From an uncultured bacterium (GTDB lineage Bacteria; Cyanobacteriota; Vampirovibrionia; Gastranaerophilales; Gastranaerophilaceae), in NCBI GenBank assembly GCA_949292175.1, contig CASEYJ010000017.1:286522-350521 (forward strand): a stretch of 64,000 bases of DNA. Reading direction: 5' to 3'. Below are positions 47,337 through 56,757 of the stretch, one piece after another (the first letter of the stretch is position 1; each line of letters starts with the position of its first letter). The position numbers and the translations under genes were made by a program. Under the pieces are notes generated by a model. It was not told the DNA's origin. It saw only the letters and a program-made list of their open reading frames with translations, and searched no databases.

Positions 47337-47340
47337 GTAT

Positions 47341-47718
47341 TTAGGCAAAATATGCCAAAATAGCAGGTACAAAAATCATCACCCCGATTACTATTGCAAC
47401 AAATGTTGCAAACATAACCGCACCCGCCGATATATCTTTAGCCATTCCAACTAAAGTGGAATATCTGTTGTGAAACACTGCATCTAAAGAAAATTCAATA
47501 GCCGAATTTAACATTTCAGTAACAACAACCATAGAAATTGCAAACAGTACCATACATAATTTTACAACACTCAGCCCAATCACAACGCCTAATAGTAAAA
47601 CAAGTGTTGCAGCCATAAAGTGAATTCTTATATTTCTTTCACTTTTTAAAACTATTCTTAATCCCTTACGAGCATTTTTAAAGGTTCTGCTAAATCCCTG
47701 TGTTTTAAATTTACTCAT
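47341..47718 (-). CDS. dgkA: Diacylglycerol/undecaprenol kinase family
   Basis: 125 residues with three membrane helices. The family motif EMLNSAIEFSLDAV followed by MAKDISAGAVMF is intact. Gram-positive-type members phosphorylate undecaprenol, feeding peptidoglycan lipid carrier recycling. Overlaps ybeY by four bases in the well-known pgpH-ybeY-dgkA order. Confidence 0.94.
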   Translation of the reverse strand: MSKFKTQGFSRTFKNARKGLRIVLKSERNIRIHFMAATLVLLLGVVIGLSVVKLCMVLFAISMVVVTEMLNSAIEFSLDAVFHNRYSTLVGMAKDISAGAVMFATFVAIVIGVMIFVPAILAYFA

Positions 47719-48218
47719 ACTTTTGCAGCCTTCAAAGCTTTATTTTGTAACCCTATAACAAAATTATAATCTTCTTCTGTCTGATGGTCAAATCCAAGAA
47801 GATGCATAATACCATGGCTAATTAAAAAGGCTAACTCATATTCTTTCTCAACATTTTTCTTCTCAGCCTCTTCAATAACCTTATCCAATGCAATAATCAC
47901 TTCCCCCAAATTAATTTCACCATCAAAAACGAACCTGTCATCTTCAGGAGTATCTGCAAAAATTGCAAAAGTAATAATATCCGCAGGATAATCTTTATCT
48001 CTATACTCACGATTTATCTGGTGAGTTTTCACACTGTCACAGTATAAGAAATCGAAAGAAATTGTGTCATAATCGTAATCTTTCAAACAACATACAGATG
48101 AAATCTCAGGTTGAGAAAGGTAAAACTTCAGAATCTTCTTAGCTATACTGATGCAGGCTTTTTGATCAATAGCCCAATCTTCATAAATATTTTCACTAAA
48201 AATATTTATTTTAGTCAT
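47715..48218 (-). CDS. ybeY: YbeY, endoribonuclease/rRNA maturation factor
   Basis: 167 residues from the ATG at 48218, which has GAGGG six bases upstream; the frame opens at a TTG four codons earlier. The zinc motif HGIMHLLGFDH is near the C terminus, and the middle contains INREYRDKDYPADIITF. YbeY processes 16S rRNA 3' ends. It overlaps the upstream PgpH-like gene by eight bases. Confidence 0.96.
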   Translation of the reverse strand: MTKINIFSENIYEDWAIDQKACISIAKKILKFYLSQPEISSVCCLKDYDYDTISFDFLYCDSVKTHQINREYRDKDYPADIITFAIFADTPEDDRFVFDGEINLGEVIIALDKVIEEAEKKNVEKEYELAFLISHGIMHLLGFDHQTEEDYNFVIGLQNKALKAAKV

Positions 48219-50412
48219 TACCACCCTCAATATTTTTCTTATTATTAGGTTCTTCCAGCTGTTTAATCTTATTTTCTAAATCTTCATCAAGTAATTTACC
48301 CGGAATATTCATCTTGTTATTTTTCAATTTCTCATCCAATTCTTGATACTTGATTCTCTCATGCTGCATACCTCTCAAAATACGAGAGAATGTTGCTGCA
48401 ATAACTTTAATATCGTGAAGAGTTAAAGGACTATCAGAAAGTTGACCATCATTAAGACGTTCCACAATAATCTTATCAATAATATTTTCAATATCCTCAG
48501 ACGTAGGATTTTTGAAAGCTCTTACCGCAGACTCAACAGCATCAGCTAACATCAATATAGCAGTCTCTTTCATATTAGGCTTAGGACCAGGGTAACGGAA
48601 CTGATCTTCTTTTACATTCTCAATTCCTTCTTCCTTAACTGCCTCATTATAGAAGTATGAAACAAGACCTTCACCATGGTGCTGTAAAATAAAGTTATTT
48701 ATAATCGGAGGTAAACCCGCCTTCTTAGCAAACTCAACACCATCTTTAGGGTGAGCAGTAATCAACATTTTACTTACTCGAGGGTTATGGTTCTTATGCG
48801 GATTATCAATTCCGAAATATGATTGGTTTTCTATGAAGAACAACGGTCTTTGGAGTTTTCCAACATCATGATAAAAAGCACCAACACGTGCCAAAATAGG
48901 ATTAGCTCCGATAGCTTCAGCGGCAGCCTCACACAAATTTGAAACCATCAAACTGTGATGATAAGTCCCAGGAGCATCTCTCAATAACTGTTTTAACAAT
49001 GGTTGATTATGATCCGCCAATTCAGCCAAACCGTAAGGAGTTATAATATTGAACATACCTTCAAATAGAGGGATAGTCCAAAATACTAGCATTGAACTAA
49101 CGACACCATTTACAACAATGTAAGCAGCATCTCTAACAATCAAAGTATTGCTTACGTCAATCAAACATTTTTCAAGCACATATATACTCAAAACAATTAA
49201 CAAACCTGCACCTGAAATCATAAATCCAATTTTAATTAAATCAAATCTACGAGAATATCTGATTTGAGAAACAGCAACCATAGAAATTAAACTTAAAAGC
49301 ATGAATGTAATAACAAACTGTGCAGGATACTGAACCCCGACAGCTAAAACAGCCAGCAACACACTCATTGCTACAAATGCAACTCTAGGGTTAATAAAGA
49401 TTGACAAAAGTATAACAACAGCAGGAATTGGAAGCACATACGGAGAAAATCCGGTAGGCATAACAACCGCAGACGCTGCCAAAAGTATACTCAAAAAAGC
49501 TGTTACTGCATAATATTTCGGTTCTAAAAACTGTTTGGCAAAAAACTTCATATAAGAGATATAAATAAATGTTGCCAACACAACAAGTGAAAATATAGCA
49601 AGAAGCCCTTGCCAATTAAGTTCATATACATTATATCCGGCTTGTCTTAAAGCATCCCTTTTTAATTTTGTTACAGGTTCACCTTCAAAAACAATTTTGT
49701 CACCTTTCTGGAATGTAATTTCATAAGGTTTAACAGAATTTTCAGCATTTTTTCTGGCAATTTCAGTCGCAAATTCATCAATTACAAGATTTGGAACCAA
49801 AACCTGTTCTAACAAAGCGTTTACAATCGTAATTTGTCTTCTTGAAATATTAGATACCAAATTATTAGCAATAATCTTATCTATATTATTATTCTCAAAA
49901 TCTTTCTCAGAAATTCCAACTCTCAAAACATTTGAAAGAGTAAGATTAGCTTTATCAAAAGCTTCACGCAAAGTATGTTCGTCAGACTTTAAAAAGAAAT
50001 TTATCACAAAATCTTTTGTAGACGCACTAGGAATATCAAAAAGTATTGATAATTCTTCAGTTTTAACAGAAGGTTCAACATCTTTCTTTCTAATCTGAAG
50101 AATTGAATTTTCTAATGTATCTAAATTGTTTTTAATAAAATCATCTTCAGCAGCAGTCAAAACAGGATCAACTTTTTGAGATACTTCCTTCTTATGCTGT
50201 TCAGTACGCTTTACATCGACAACAGTCAAAGTTTTCTGTGCAATAACGTCTTTTTTACTAATACCATTTTCAATAATACTTTGGAAAAAGAAATTCTGAG
50301 ATGCTATTATAGCAGTAAAAACAATCGAAAAGGCAAAAAAAGCCGTTATCTTAGAAGTAAAAAAGGCATGTAAACCATCTTTTACTTTAGTTAATATAGT
50401 TGAATTGTCCAT
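48211..50412 (-). CDS. 7TM-HD family phosphohydrolase (PgpH-like, c-di-AMP phosphodiesterase)
   Basis: 733 residues. N-terminal anchor helix (about 20-45), an extracytoplasmic 7TMR-HDED domain (about 55-260), seven membrane helices (about 265-465), then a cytosolic HD domain: YHHSLMVSNLCEAAAE near 483 and FYHDVGKLQRPLFFIENQ near 514 provide the metal ligands. Homologous PgpH hydrolyses c-di-AMP. Operon with ybeY and dgkA. The window also encodes CdaA, the matching cyclase. Confidence 0.93.
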   Translation of the reverse strand: MDNSTILTKVKDGLHAFFTSKITAFFAFSIVFTAIIASQNFFFQSIIENGISKKDVIAQKTLTVVDVKRTEQHKKEVSQKVDPVLTAAEDDFIKNNLDTLENSILQIRKKDVEPSVKTEELSILFDIPSASTKDFVINFFLKSDEHTLREAFDKANLTLSNVLRVGISEKDFENNNIDKIIANNLVSNISRRQITIVNALLEQVLVPNLVIDEFATEIARKNAENSVKPYEITFQKGDKIVFEGEPVTKLKRDALRQAGYNVYELNWQGLLAIFSLVVLATFIYISYMKFFAKQFLEPKYYAVTAFLSILLAASAVVMPTGFSPYVLPIPAVVILLSIFINPRVAFVAMSVLLAVLAVGVQYPAQFVITFMLLSLISMVAVSQIRYSRRFDLIKIGFMISGAGLLIVLSIYVLEKCLIDVSNTLIVRDAAYIVVNGVVSSMLVFWTIPLFEGMFNIITPYGLAELADHNQPLLKQLLRDAPGTYHHSLMVSNLCEAAAEAIGANPILARVGAFYHDVGKLQRPLFFIENQSYFGIDNPHKNHNPRVSKMLITAHPKDGVEFAKKAGLPPIINNFILQHHGEGLVSYFYNEAVKEEGIENVKEDQFRYPGPKPNMKETAILMLADAVESAVRAFKNPTSEDIENIIDKIIVERLNDGQLSDSPLTLHDIKVIAATFSRILRGMQHERIKYQELDEKLKNNKMNIPGKLLDEDLENKIKQLEEPNNKKNIEGGND

Positions 50413-50444
50413 ATATCACCTTATTTATACTCAAATTTATATAC

Positions 50445-51404
50445 CTATTTTAAATCATCAGAGTTTTTTTGCAACCCATCCAACTTAACACGTTTTTGAA
50501 TATCCTCTAACAATTTTCTATTAATAGAAATCAGCTCCGCAAGCACAGCAATCAACCCGATTTGAACCCCTGAAAGAAGGAATACAGCCGCAAAAATCAG
50601 AGATTGAACATGTCCTTGACCGGAACCAAGCAGATAAAAATAAATAAATCTTCCGCTTAATATCAAACCAACCAAAAGAAAAATCACACCACACACCGCA
50701 AAAAATCTAAACGGTCTATATATGATAAACATTCTGAGCATCGTAAATATTGAGCGAATAATATATACAAACATATTTTTGAACAGTCTGGACTTACGAA
50801 GCTCAGGATTTACATTTATATCTACACATTCAATACTTAAGCCTTTAGCCTTTGCTTGAATTATTGTCTCAAGAGTATATGAATAGTTATCGAATACATT
50901 TAATTGAATAGCCGCATTTCTTGAAAAAGCCCTAAATCCACTCGGAGCATCTTTAACATTCGTAGAGCTAAGCAAACGCATAACCCCAGACCCGAGTTTT
51001 TGAAGGAATTTCTTCAACAACGAAAAATGCTTAATTTTAGAAACTGGACGAGTTCCAATAACAATATCAGCCTTTCCATCAAGAATTGGTCGAACTAATT
51101 TTTCAATATCAGCAGCACAATATTGGTTGTCAGCATCAGTGTTGACAATAATATCTGCACCTATATCGAGAGCTTTATTAATACCTGCAACAAAAGCCTT
51201 TGCTAAACCTTTATTTACACCATGTTTCACTATATGCTTAACACCGGCAGCTTTAGCAACTTCAACAGTTCTATCAGTAGACCCATCATCTATGATAAGA
51301 ACCTCTATTTCATCAATACCATCTATCCTTTTAGGCAAATCTGCCAATGTTACAGGCAGTGACTCTTCCTCATTTAAACATGGGATTTGTATTACAAGCT
51401 TCAT
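50445..51404 (-). CDS. GT2 glycosyltransferase, dolichol-phosphate-mannose synthase type
   Basis: 319 residues. GT-A fold with IPCLNEEESLP, IIDDGSTDRT, the metal-binding TDADNQY and ASSTNVKDAPSGFRAF-like acceptor region. Two C-terminal membrane helices (about 232-290) resemble polyprenyl-phosphate glycosyltransferases. Likely moves a sugar onto undecaprenyl phosphate for envelope glycans. The 542-residue GT39-like enzyme at 53.8 kb would be a suitable user of such a lipid-linked donor. Separated from the pgpH-like gene by 32 bases. Confidence 0.9.
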   Translation of the reverse strand: MKLVIQIPCLNEEESLPVTLADLPKRIDGIDEIEVLIIDDGSTDRTVEVAKAAGVKHIVKHGVNKGLAKAFVAGINKALDIGADIIVNTDADNQYCAADIEKLVRPILDGKADIVIGTRPVSKIKHFSLLKKFLQKLGSGVMRLLSSTNVKDAPSGFRAFSRNAAIQLNVFDNYSYTLETIIQAKAKGLSIECVDINVNPELRKSRLFKNMFVYIIRSIFTMLRMFIIYRPFRFFAVCGVIFLLVGLILSGRFIYFYLLGSGQGHVQSLIFAAVFLLSGVQIGLIAVLAELISINRKLLEDIQKRVKLDGLQKNSDDLK

Positions 51405-51481
51405 CTACATAATCCTTTTTGCAAATTATACCATGAATAAAAACTTTAAACACAACCCAATCACTACTCAACAAACATCAA

Positions 51482-52249
51482 TTAATCTTTTTTCTGAGTA
51501 TTAACAGCTGGCTCTTTTGACACTGGAGCTGAAGCTTGAGGTTGTGACTGAGCTTGAGGTTGACATTTACTGCAAGCTGAGCTTGAACAATGCTTAGATG
51601 AATCATATGTATTTTCAGTTTCTTTATCTACAACAGGCTGCTTTCTACCTCTATTCATTCTTTCTTCAACTTTACCAGCAAGAGGTGTTGCAATAAACGG
51701 AACGATTACACGTTTACCAATAGTGGTTGCAGCGAACAATGATGTTAAGGTACCAAATGCGTCACAAACAGAACCTTTCATCTTTGCAAAAGACTCAGCG
51801 ATTTCCTGAGATGGTGTATTCTTATATTTTTCTGTATTTTTAAGAACTGCTTGAATCATTTTCTGAGCATTTCTATCAAAGTTTTTACCGAAGAATTTTT
51901 CAAACATTTTTGTCTGAACAATTTTATTTGAAATAGTCACGTGCATAAGGATTTGCGCAAGAATCATCAAACCACCGTTTGCCAAATCTAATGCTGCAAC
52001 GAATCTTCTTTTATCTTCCGGAATTTTATCATTATTCAAACTTTGATGAACATACATCCAACATCCAACACCATCCTTCAAGATAATTGATGCAATACCA
52101 ATACCATTAATAACTTTTCTATTATTGGATCTAAATGAAGCATATCCTTTGTCCATCAAAGGCATTTCAGAGAGAGCTATGAATGGTCTTTTAAAACCAT
52201 AGGTATAAGCCTTATTCAACCAATTTGCACCGACTTTTGTAATACCCAT
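51482..52249 (-). CDS. Hypothetical membrane protein paired with the next gene
   Basis: 255 residues, no known family. Three or four hydrophobic stretches (about 45-70, 85-110, 160-205) are joined by basic loops. The C-terminal 60 residues are a Cys/Ser/Gln/Pro tail, with CSSSACSKC (two CxxxC-like pairs) and QPQAQSQPQ repeats. Its start codon shares one base with the stop of the 478-residue gene, so the two are translated together and probably act together. Confidence 0.7.
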   Translation of the reverse strand: MGITKVGANWLNKAYTYGFKRPFIALSEMPLMDKGYASFRSNNRKVINGIGIASIILKDGVGCWMYVHQSLNNDKIPEDKRRFVAALDLANGGLMILAQILMHVTISNKIVQTKMFEKFFGKNFDRNAQKMIQAVLKNTEKYKNTPSQEIAESFAKMKGSVCDAFGTLTSLFAATTIGKRVIVPFIATPLAGKVEERMNRGRKQPVVDKETENTYDSSKHCSSSACSKCQPQAQSQPQASAPVSKEPAVNTQKKD

Positions 52250-53685
52250 TATGCCACCTCAGCTTTCTTTGGAGCCTGACTAATAAGCTTTGAGGACTCA
52301 TTGTCATGCTTTTTACTTGACAAATTAGGGAAGAATACATCCATAAATCTTGGATATACCCAGTTCAACAACGTACAGGTGAATGGTAAAATTGCCAATG
52401 ATACAAATACGCCAACAATCTGTTTATAACACTTCATATGGGCTTTTGTTCTATCAATCAATTGTTTAGCAACTTCTTCCGCAAAATCTCTATTCAAACT
52501 ACTATTTTCTATGCGTAAAAGTTTCTTCTTAGCATCAATCATCTGTTGAATTTCTGCGACTGTTGTTTTTTCAGTAACCGTTTTCTTCAAACCATCAAAG
52601 AAGTCTTTAGACGCCTGAACCTCTAATATATCGGCTCTAACGCTTTCTTCAACTCTTCTTGCAACTTCGGCTTCTGAATTTACTCGAGAATAAATTTCAA
52701 CGTGACCTAACATCTTCTTCACATTGTCTTGCAATGCTCTCTTAATATTCTTAAATGAATCAGCTTTGTCACCACCATTGCGATGAGCACGTTTTTGTAT
52801 ATCACCAAGAATTGCAATCATTTCATTTGCATTGTTTTTACCACGCAATGAATTTATCTTTCCTGCGATATATCCATCAATTTGACCGACACTCTTAGCA
52901 TTTGCAATTTGTGTAGAAAGTTCTTCAAGAATTGCTTTTGCCTCTTGATTATTGTTTCTATAATAATTACTTCTTATCTTACGTTTTTGAATTGTTGTTT
53001 CAATATCTTTTTCAAGCGCTTTATCATGCTTAAATAAATTATCTAAAGTTTCAACTAATAGGTTTCTATATTCTTTATCACTAATATTCTTTGTAGTTCC
53101 ATCCGCAAATTTGTATTTAACGGTACTACTTTCACGTAAATTCTTGATAAGCTCGGCTTTTTGTTCTTTCTTGAACGCCTCAACCATCTGTTCAATCTGA
53201 GCTTTTGTTGCAGTCGGATTTTCTCGTTTTTTCATCTTGGTAATATAATAATCATCCATAAAGAGTGTTTTATTCAATTTTTCGCCCCAAACACCCTTAT
53301 TAGCCCAGTTATCGAATATCTTATAGAAAGGAGCAGTCAAACCACATTGAGTCAAAACGGCTAACACTGCTGATACAGGTTGTCTCCATGCTGAATAAGT
53401 TCTAGTATCTTCATCTGTTTTTGAAAAGCAGTTATACTTAATAAATATAGGAGCAACAAGCCCTGTACCAATTGAATTTATGATAATATTTTGGATTTCA
53501 CCACTATTAGAACCAAGCTTCTTTAAGACTCGTAAATGCTTAGGGACAAGACTAGCAACTGCATCATCTAACGTTCCCATAGAAATCGAAGCTCCGGTAA
53601 AATTGGGCTCATGCTTTATTTTATTCCTACCTCCCGGATTTAGCCTGTAAGCACTATTTAAAGCTTTTTCATCTACCTTCATCAT
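52249..53685 (-). CDS. Tagged hypothetical membrane protein
   Basis: 478 residues, no known family. The N terminus carries the tag EPNFTGAS (about 26-33) ahead of SIGTGLVAPIFIKYNCFSKTDEDTRTYSAWRQPVSAVLAVLTQCGLT (hydrophobic, about 70-125, quoted here only by its edges SIGTG and TQCGL), a charged coiled-coil region (about 140-410), then a C-terminal membrane helix (about 425-450). Linked with the 255-residue gene by a one-base overlap. The central helix bundle between two membrane regions would suit a structural or secretion role, which is inference. Confidence 0.7.
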   Translation of the reverse strand: MMKVDEKALNSAYRLNPGGRNKIKHEPNFTGASISMGTLDDAVASLVPKHLRVLKKLGSNSGEIQNIIINSIGTGLVAPIFIKYNCFSKTDEDTRTYSAWRQPVSAVLAVLTQCGLTAPFYKIFDNWANKGVWGEKLNKTLFMDDYYITKMKKRENPTATKAQIEQMVEAFKKEQKAELIKNLRESSTVKYKFADGTTKNISDKEYRNLLVETLDNLFKHDKALEKDIETTIQKRKIRSNYYRNNNQEAKAILEELSTQIANAKSVGQIDGYIAGKINSLRGKNNANEMIAILGDIQKRAHRNGGDKADSFKNIKRALQDNVKKMLGHVEIYSRVNSEAEVARRVEESVRADILEVQASKDFFDGLKKTVTEKTTVAEIQQMIDAKKKLLRIENSSLNRDFAEEVAKQLIDRTKAHMKCYKQIVGVFVSLAILPFTCTLLNWVYPRFMDVFFPNLSSKKHDNESSKLISQAPKKAEVA

Positions 53686-53752
53686 ACGTTTAAACTAAAC
53701 ACCTTCCAAATATATATACGTTTGAACAAAATAAAAATTGCGCATTTTGGAT

Positions 53753-55381
53753 CTATTTGTTAAGTTTTGTAAAGCGTATTACAGACCAATCACCCATCTT
53801 CTCATACCTTGTCACAGCAAGGCTTTGAGATAAATCTGAGAACACTGAGTTTCTTACATATGAAAAAATCATATACATTATAGGCACCTTTTCATAAAGG
53901 TAATTGTCTTTAGCTATACGTTTTACATCTTCAGGAGAATAAACTGAAACACTGTCAGCCATGACAACTAAAACATTTTGTCCCGGTTTAATATTTTTCA
54001 AGACTATATCAATCAACTTATAATCCAAGTAAGCAGCTTTGTCTCCTTTAAAAATATCTCTATATTCTTCTTTTCCATTTTTCACAATATCACTATACTT
54101 CTTATCCGGTTTCATATAAGAAGGGAATGAGCCTTTATCAATACTTATTACGTTATACTTTGAAAAGTCAAAATATCTCTCAAACCTTGTTTGCGGATAA
54201 TACTCTAAGATAATAAAATCATTATCTTTAGGCTCTGCCTTGTTAAGCAAATCAGCAACAATTTTATGACCTTGTAAACGAGGTAACTTCGGAGCTGAAA
54301 CAGGACTTGTAATCAAATAAGTCAAATTGATAGCACAAAAAGCTGCAACAATAACATTTGCAATCTTTTTATGTTCCATTGTGCATGCTCCAAAAGCAAG
54401 TAAATATAATAGAATTGGATAAATTTCAATAGAATACTTCGTAATGAAAACCAACTTACCCATAGCAGCTGTAATTGCCAAAGTTATGACAACACCTACA
54501 ACAACACCAATTAATGCAATATTAACCTTATTACGAATTACGGATTTAATAATGAATCCTACGGCAATAAGCATAGGAACAATCGTAAAAAATACAAAAC
54601 TAACACTTTTTACATATATAAAGTTATCCGGAGCATTAACAAGATTTGTCAAAACCGGTGAAAAATAATCAGTCAACAAAAAACCGATTTTTGATAGCGA
54701 AAAATGGCCCCACCATTGAGAAAATGACTGTGTAGTCAGGATTTTAACAATCTGCGGAGTACAAATTGCCCCGAGCAACACAATGCTTCCCCAAATTGTA
54801 AATAACTGTTTTTTATACTCATTAAACAAAAGAACACTCAAGGCAACTAATTCAAAAAACACAAATACAAAACCAATTGTATGAGTGAATAAAACTAAGA
54901 AATTAAAAAGCACTAATCCTCCGAGATTAGTCCAACTTTTGTTTTTCAAAAATCTTAGCAAATACAATAAAGCTAAGGCTGACAACAAGAATAAAAGAGA
55001 ATACATTCTAACTTCTTGTGAATAATATATTAAAAACGAGCTCAAGGCTGTAAAAAGCGCACAAAACAGGCCCGCTTTTTTATCATGTTGAAGCCCAACA
55101 AAATACATAACAATAATAGATAAAACTCCCGCAAGAACTGAAGTCAATCTTAAACACAAATCACTATCCAAACCAAAATGCATAAACCCTTTCAAATACA
55201 AATAATAAAAAGGCATATGACACTGCGCAAAAATTTCATGGAACAAAGGTTTTCCAAATGGATGAGAAGCAACAAACCATGAAATATATTCGTCGTTCCA
55301 TAAACCTTGCAACTTATTTACACTAATAAGTCTTAACCCTAAACCGGCTAACGTAATTAATATCATTAAAAATATATTCAC
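53753..55381 (-). CDS. GT39/ArnT-like membrane glycosyltransferase
   Basis: 542 residues with about ten N-terminal and central membrane helices. The first loop has the acidic pair in GLWNDEYISWFVASHP, and HMPFYYLYLKGFMHFGLDSDLCLRLTSVLAGV matches the PMT_2 family that uses polyprenyl-phosphate sugars. The C-terminal 150 residues form a soluble domain. Likely transfers sugars to an exported acceptor. The GT2 enzyme at 50.4 kb could supply its lipid-linked donor. Confidence 0.85.
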   Translation of the reverse strand: MNIFLMILITLAGLGLRLISVNKLQGLWNDEYISWFVASHPFGKPLFHEIFAQCHMPFYYLYLKGFMHFGLDSDLCLRLTSVLAGVLSIIVMYFVGLQHDKKAGLFCALFTALSSFLIYYSQEVRMYSLLFLLSALALLYLLRFLKNKSWTNLGGLVLFNFLVLFTHTIGFVFVFFELVALSVLLFNEYKKQLFTIWGSIVLLGAICTPQIVKILTTQSFSQWWGHFSLSKIGFLLTDYFSPVLTNLVNAPDNFIYVKSVSFVFFTIVPMLIAVGFIIKSVIRNKVNIALIGVVVGVVITLAITAAMGKLVFITKYSIEIYPILLYLLAFGACTMEHKKIANVIVAAFCAINLTYLITSPVSAPKLPRLQGHKIVADLLNKAEPKDNDFIILEYYPQTRFERYFDFSKYNVISIDKGSFPSYMKPDKKYSDIVKNGKEEYRDIFKGDKAAYLDYKLIDIVLKNIKPGQNVLVVMADSVSVYSPEDVKRIAKDNYLYEKVPIMYMIFSYVRNSVFSDLSQSLAVTRYEKMGDWSVIRFTKLNK

Positions 55382-55414
55382 AAATACCCCCTCTTTACAG
55401 GAATAATTCTAACA

Positions 55415-55448
55415 CAAAAAAGGCGGCAAAAACATTTTTACCGCCTTT
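55415..55448 (-). terminator. Terminator of the 115-residue protein gene
   Basis: AAAGGCGG (55419-55426) pairs with CCGCCTTT (55441-55448), with further A/T pairs inside; T-run on the minus strand. Confidence 0.85.
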
Positions 55449-55474
55449 AATCTTAATAAAACAACCTTCATAAA

Positions 55475-55822
55475 CTAGAAAGGTCTAGTTTGATTTAACT
55501 TCAATCTCAATTCTCTAAATCTATTAATATCTTCTTGAGATTTACCTGAATCTTTAAATACTGCCTGAGTTGAAGGATGAACCATAAGCACGTAGTCCAT
55601 ATGAATCTCAAGGAAATTATATTTTCTAGGAGATTGATTACTATTGCGCGGATAGATTTCTGCATTTGTAACTGCCAAAAATCTTCTTTCTTTATCATTC
55701 AACAAATCGGTTAATTCTCTATTTGTATTTGTATATTTAGAAACATGCACGATACCTTTAATATCGTGATCGACTGTTAAAATACTAACTTCTATAGGTA
55801 CTGTATCAATATTCTTTGCCAT
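55475..55822 (-). CDS. Small conserved-looking hypothetical protein
   Basis: 115 residues, mostly beta in character: VPIEVSILTVDHDIKGIVHV, then RRFLAVTNAEIYP and FLEIHMDYVLMVHP. The pattern of a short 'KG-I-V-H' strand, a 'LTDLLN' helix and 'FLAVTNAE' looks like a small barrel-like fold shared by several uncharacterised bacterial proteins, but no named family is claimed. Own terminator; no partner is obvious. Confidence 0.7.
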   Translation of the reverse strand: MAKNIDTVPIEVSILTVDHDIKGIVHVSKYTNTNRELTDLLNDKERRFLAVTNAEIYPRNSNQSPRKYNFLEIHMDYVLMVHPSTQAVFKDSGKSQEDINRFRELRLKLNQTRPF

Positions 55823-55879
55823 TTTAATATCCTTACTTTCTCTTCTTGGTCTTAGTATAGTATATTTTATAGGAATTGT

Positions 55880-56752
55880 CTATATCTTATCAATTCTTTT
55901 ACTCATTCTTGTGCCATAAACCTCGTGAACATCAACAACTGAGAAAAATGCTTTAGGATCAATACGCCTAATAACCTCTTTCATTTTACTCATTTCCAAA
56001 CGGGAAGCAACGCAGTAGATAAGAGTTTTTTCCTGTCTTGAGTAACCTCCAATACCGTGCAAATAAGTAACACTAATATCCAAATCCTCAATAAGAATCT
56101 TTCCGATTTCTTCCCACTTATCACTGATAATTCGAATAGACTTAGAACTATTCAAACCTTCCAGCACAACGTCAATCATTCTGTAAGCAATAAAATACGT
56201 CAAGATGGAATACATAGCACTTTCCCAAGTTAATACGAGCCCAGCCACAACGTATATAAATATGTTAAAGCCCATTACAATTTCACCAACGGAAAACCCG
56301 AATTTCTTGGACATAACCAAAGCCATAATCTCAGTTCCATCAAGCGAACCTTCATTCTTAAGAACGGTACCAACTCCAACTCCGAGGATAATCCCACCAA
56401 AGACAGTGGCAAGAAGCATATCACTCGTTACAACAAAATGAAAATGATTAAACACGTTTGTCGCGATACCTAACATTGCAACAGCATAAAATGTCTGTAA
56501 AACAAACAATTTACCCAATTTTGTAAACGCAAGACAAATGAACGGCAAATTAATAAGAATCAACAATATACCCAAGTTAAAATGGGTAACGTAGTTGATC
56601 ATCATAGAAATACCAACAATCCCGCCATCAATAATTTTGTTCGGGATCAGAAAACAATCCAATGCAAAACCAGCAATAAAAGCACCCAGCGTTAAGAAAA
56701 ACGTTTTTTGAATTAATTGTCCAACTGTTAAACGAGACTTAACCGGCTCCAT
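55880..56752 (-). CDS. YitT family membrane protein (DUF161/DUF2179)
   Basis: 290 residues. Five or six membrane helices (about 15-200) with the family's FLIPNKIIDGGIVGISMMI segment and GSLDGTEIMALV, followed by the C-terminal DUF2179 domain (about 205-285) beginning IRIISDKWEEIGKIL and containing GIGGYSRQEKTLIYCV. Function is not firmly established; members are proposed as transporters. It is six bases from cdaA, so both are on one transcript. Confidence 0.92.
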   Translation of the reverse strand: MEPVKSRLTVGQLIQKTFFLTLGAFIAGFALDCFLIPNKIIDGGIVGISMMINYVTHFNLGILLILINLPFICLAFTKLGKLFVLQTFYAVAMLGIATNVFNHFHFVVTSDMLLATVFGGIILGVGVGTVLKNEGSLDGTEIMALVMSKKFGFSVGEIVMGFNIFIYVVAGLVLTWESAMYSILTYFIAYRMIDVVLEGLNSSKSIRIISDKWEEIGKILIEDLDISVTYLHGIGGYSRQEKTLIYCVASRLEMSKMKEVIRRIDPKAFFSVVDVHEVYGTRMSKRIDKI

Positions 56753-56757
56753 TATTG

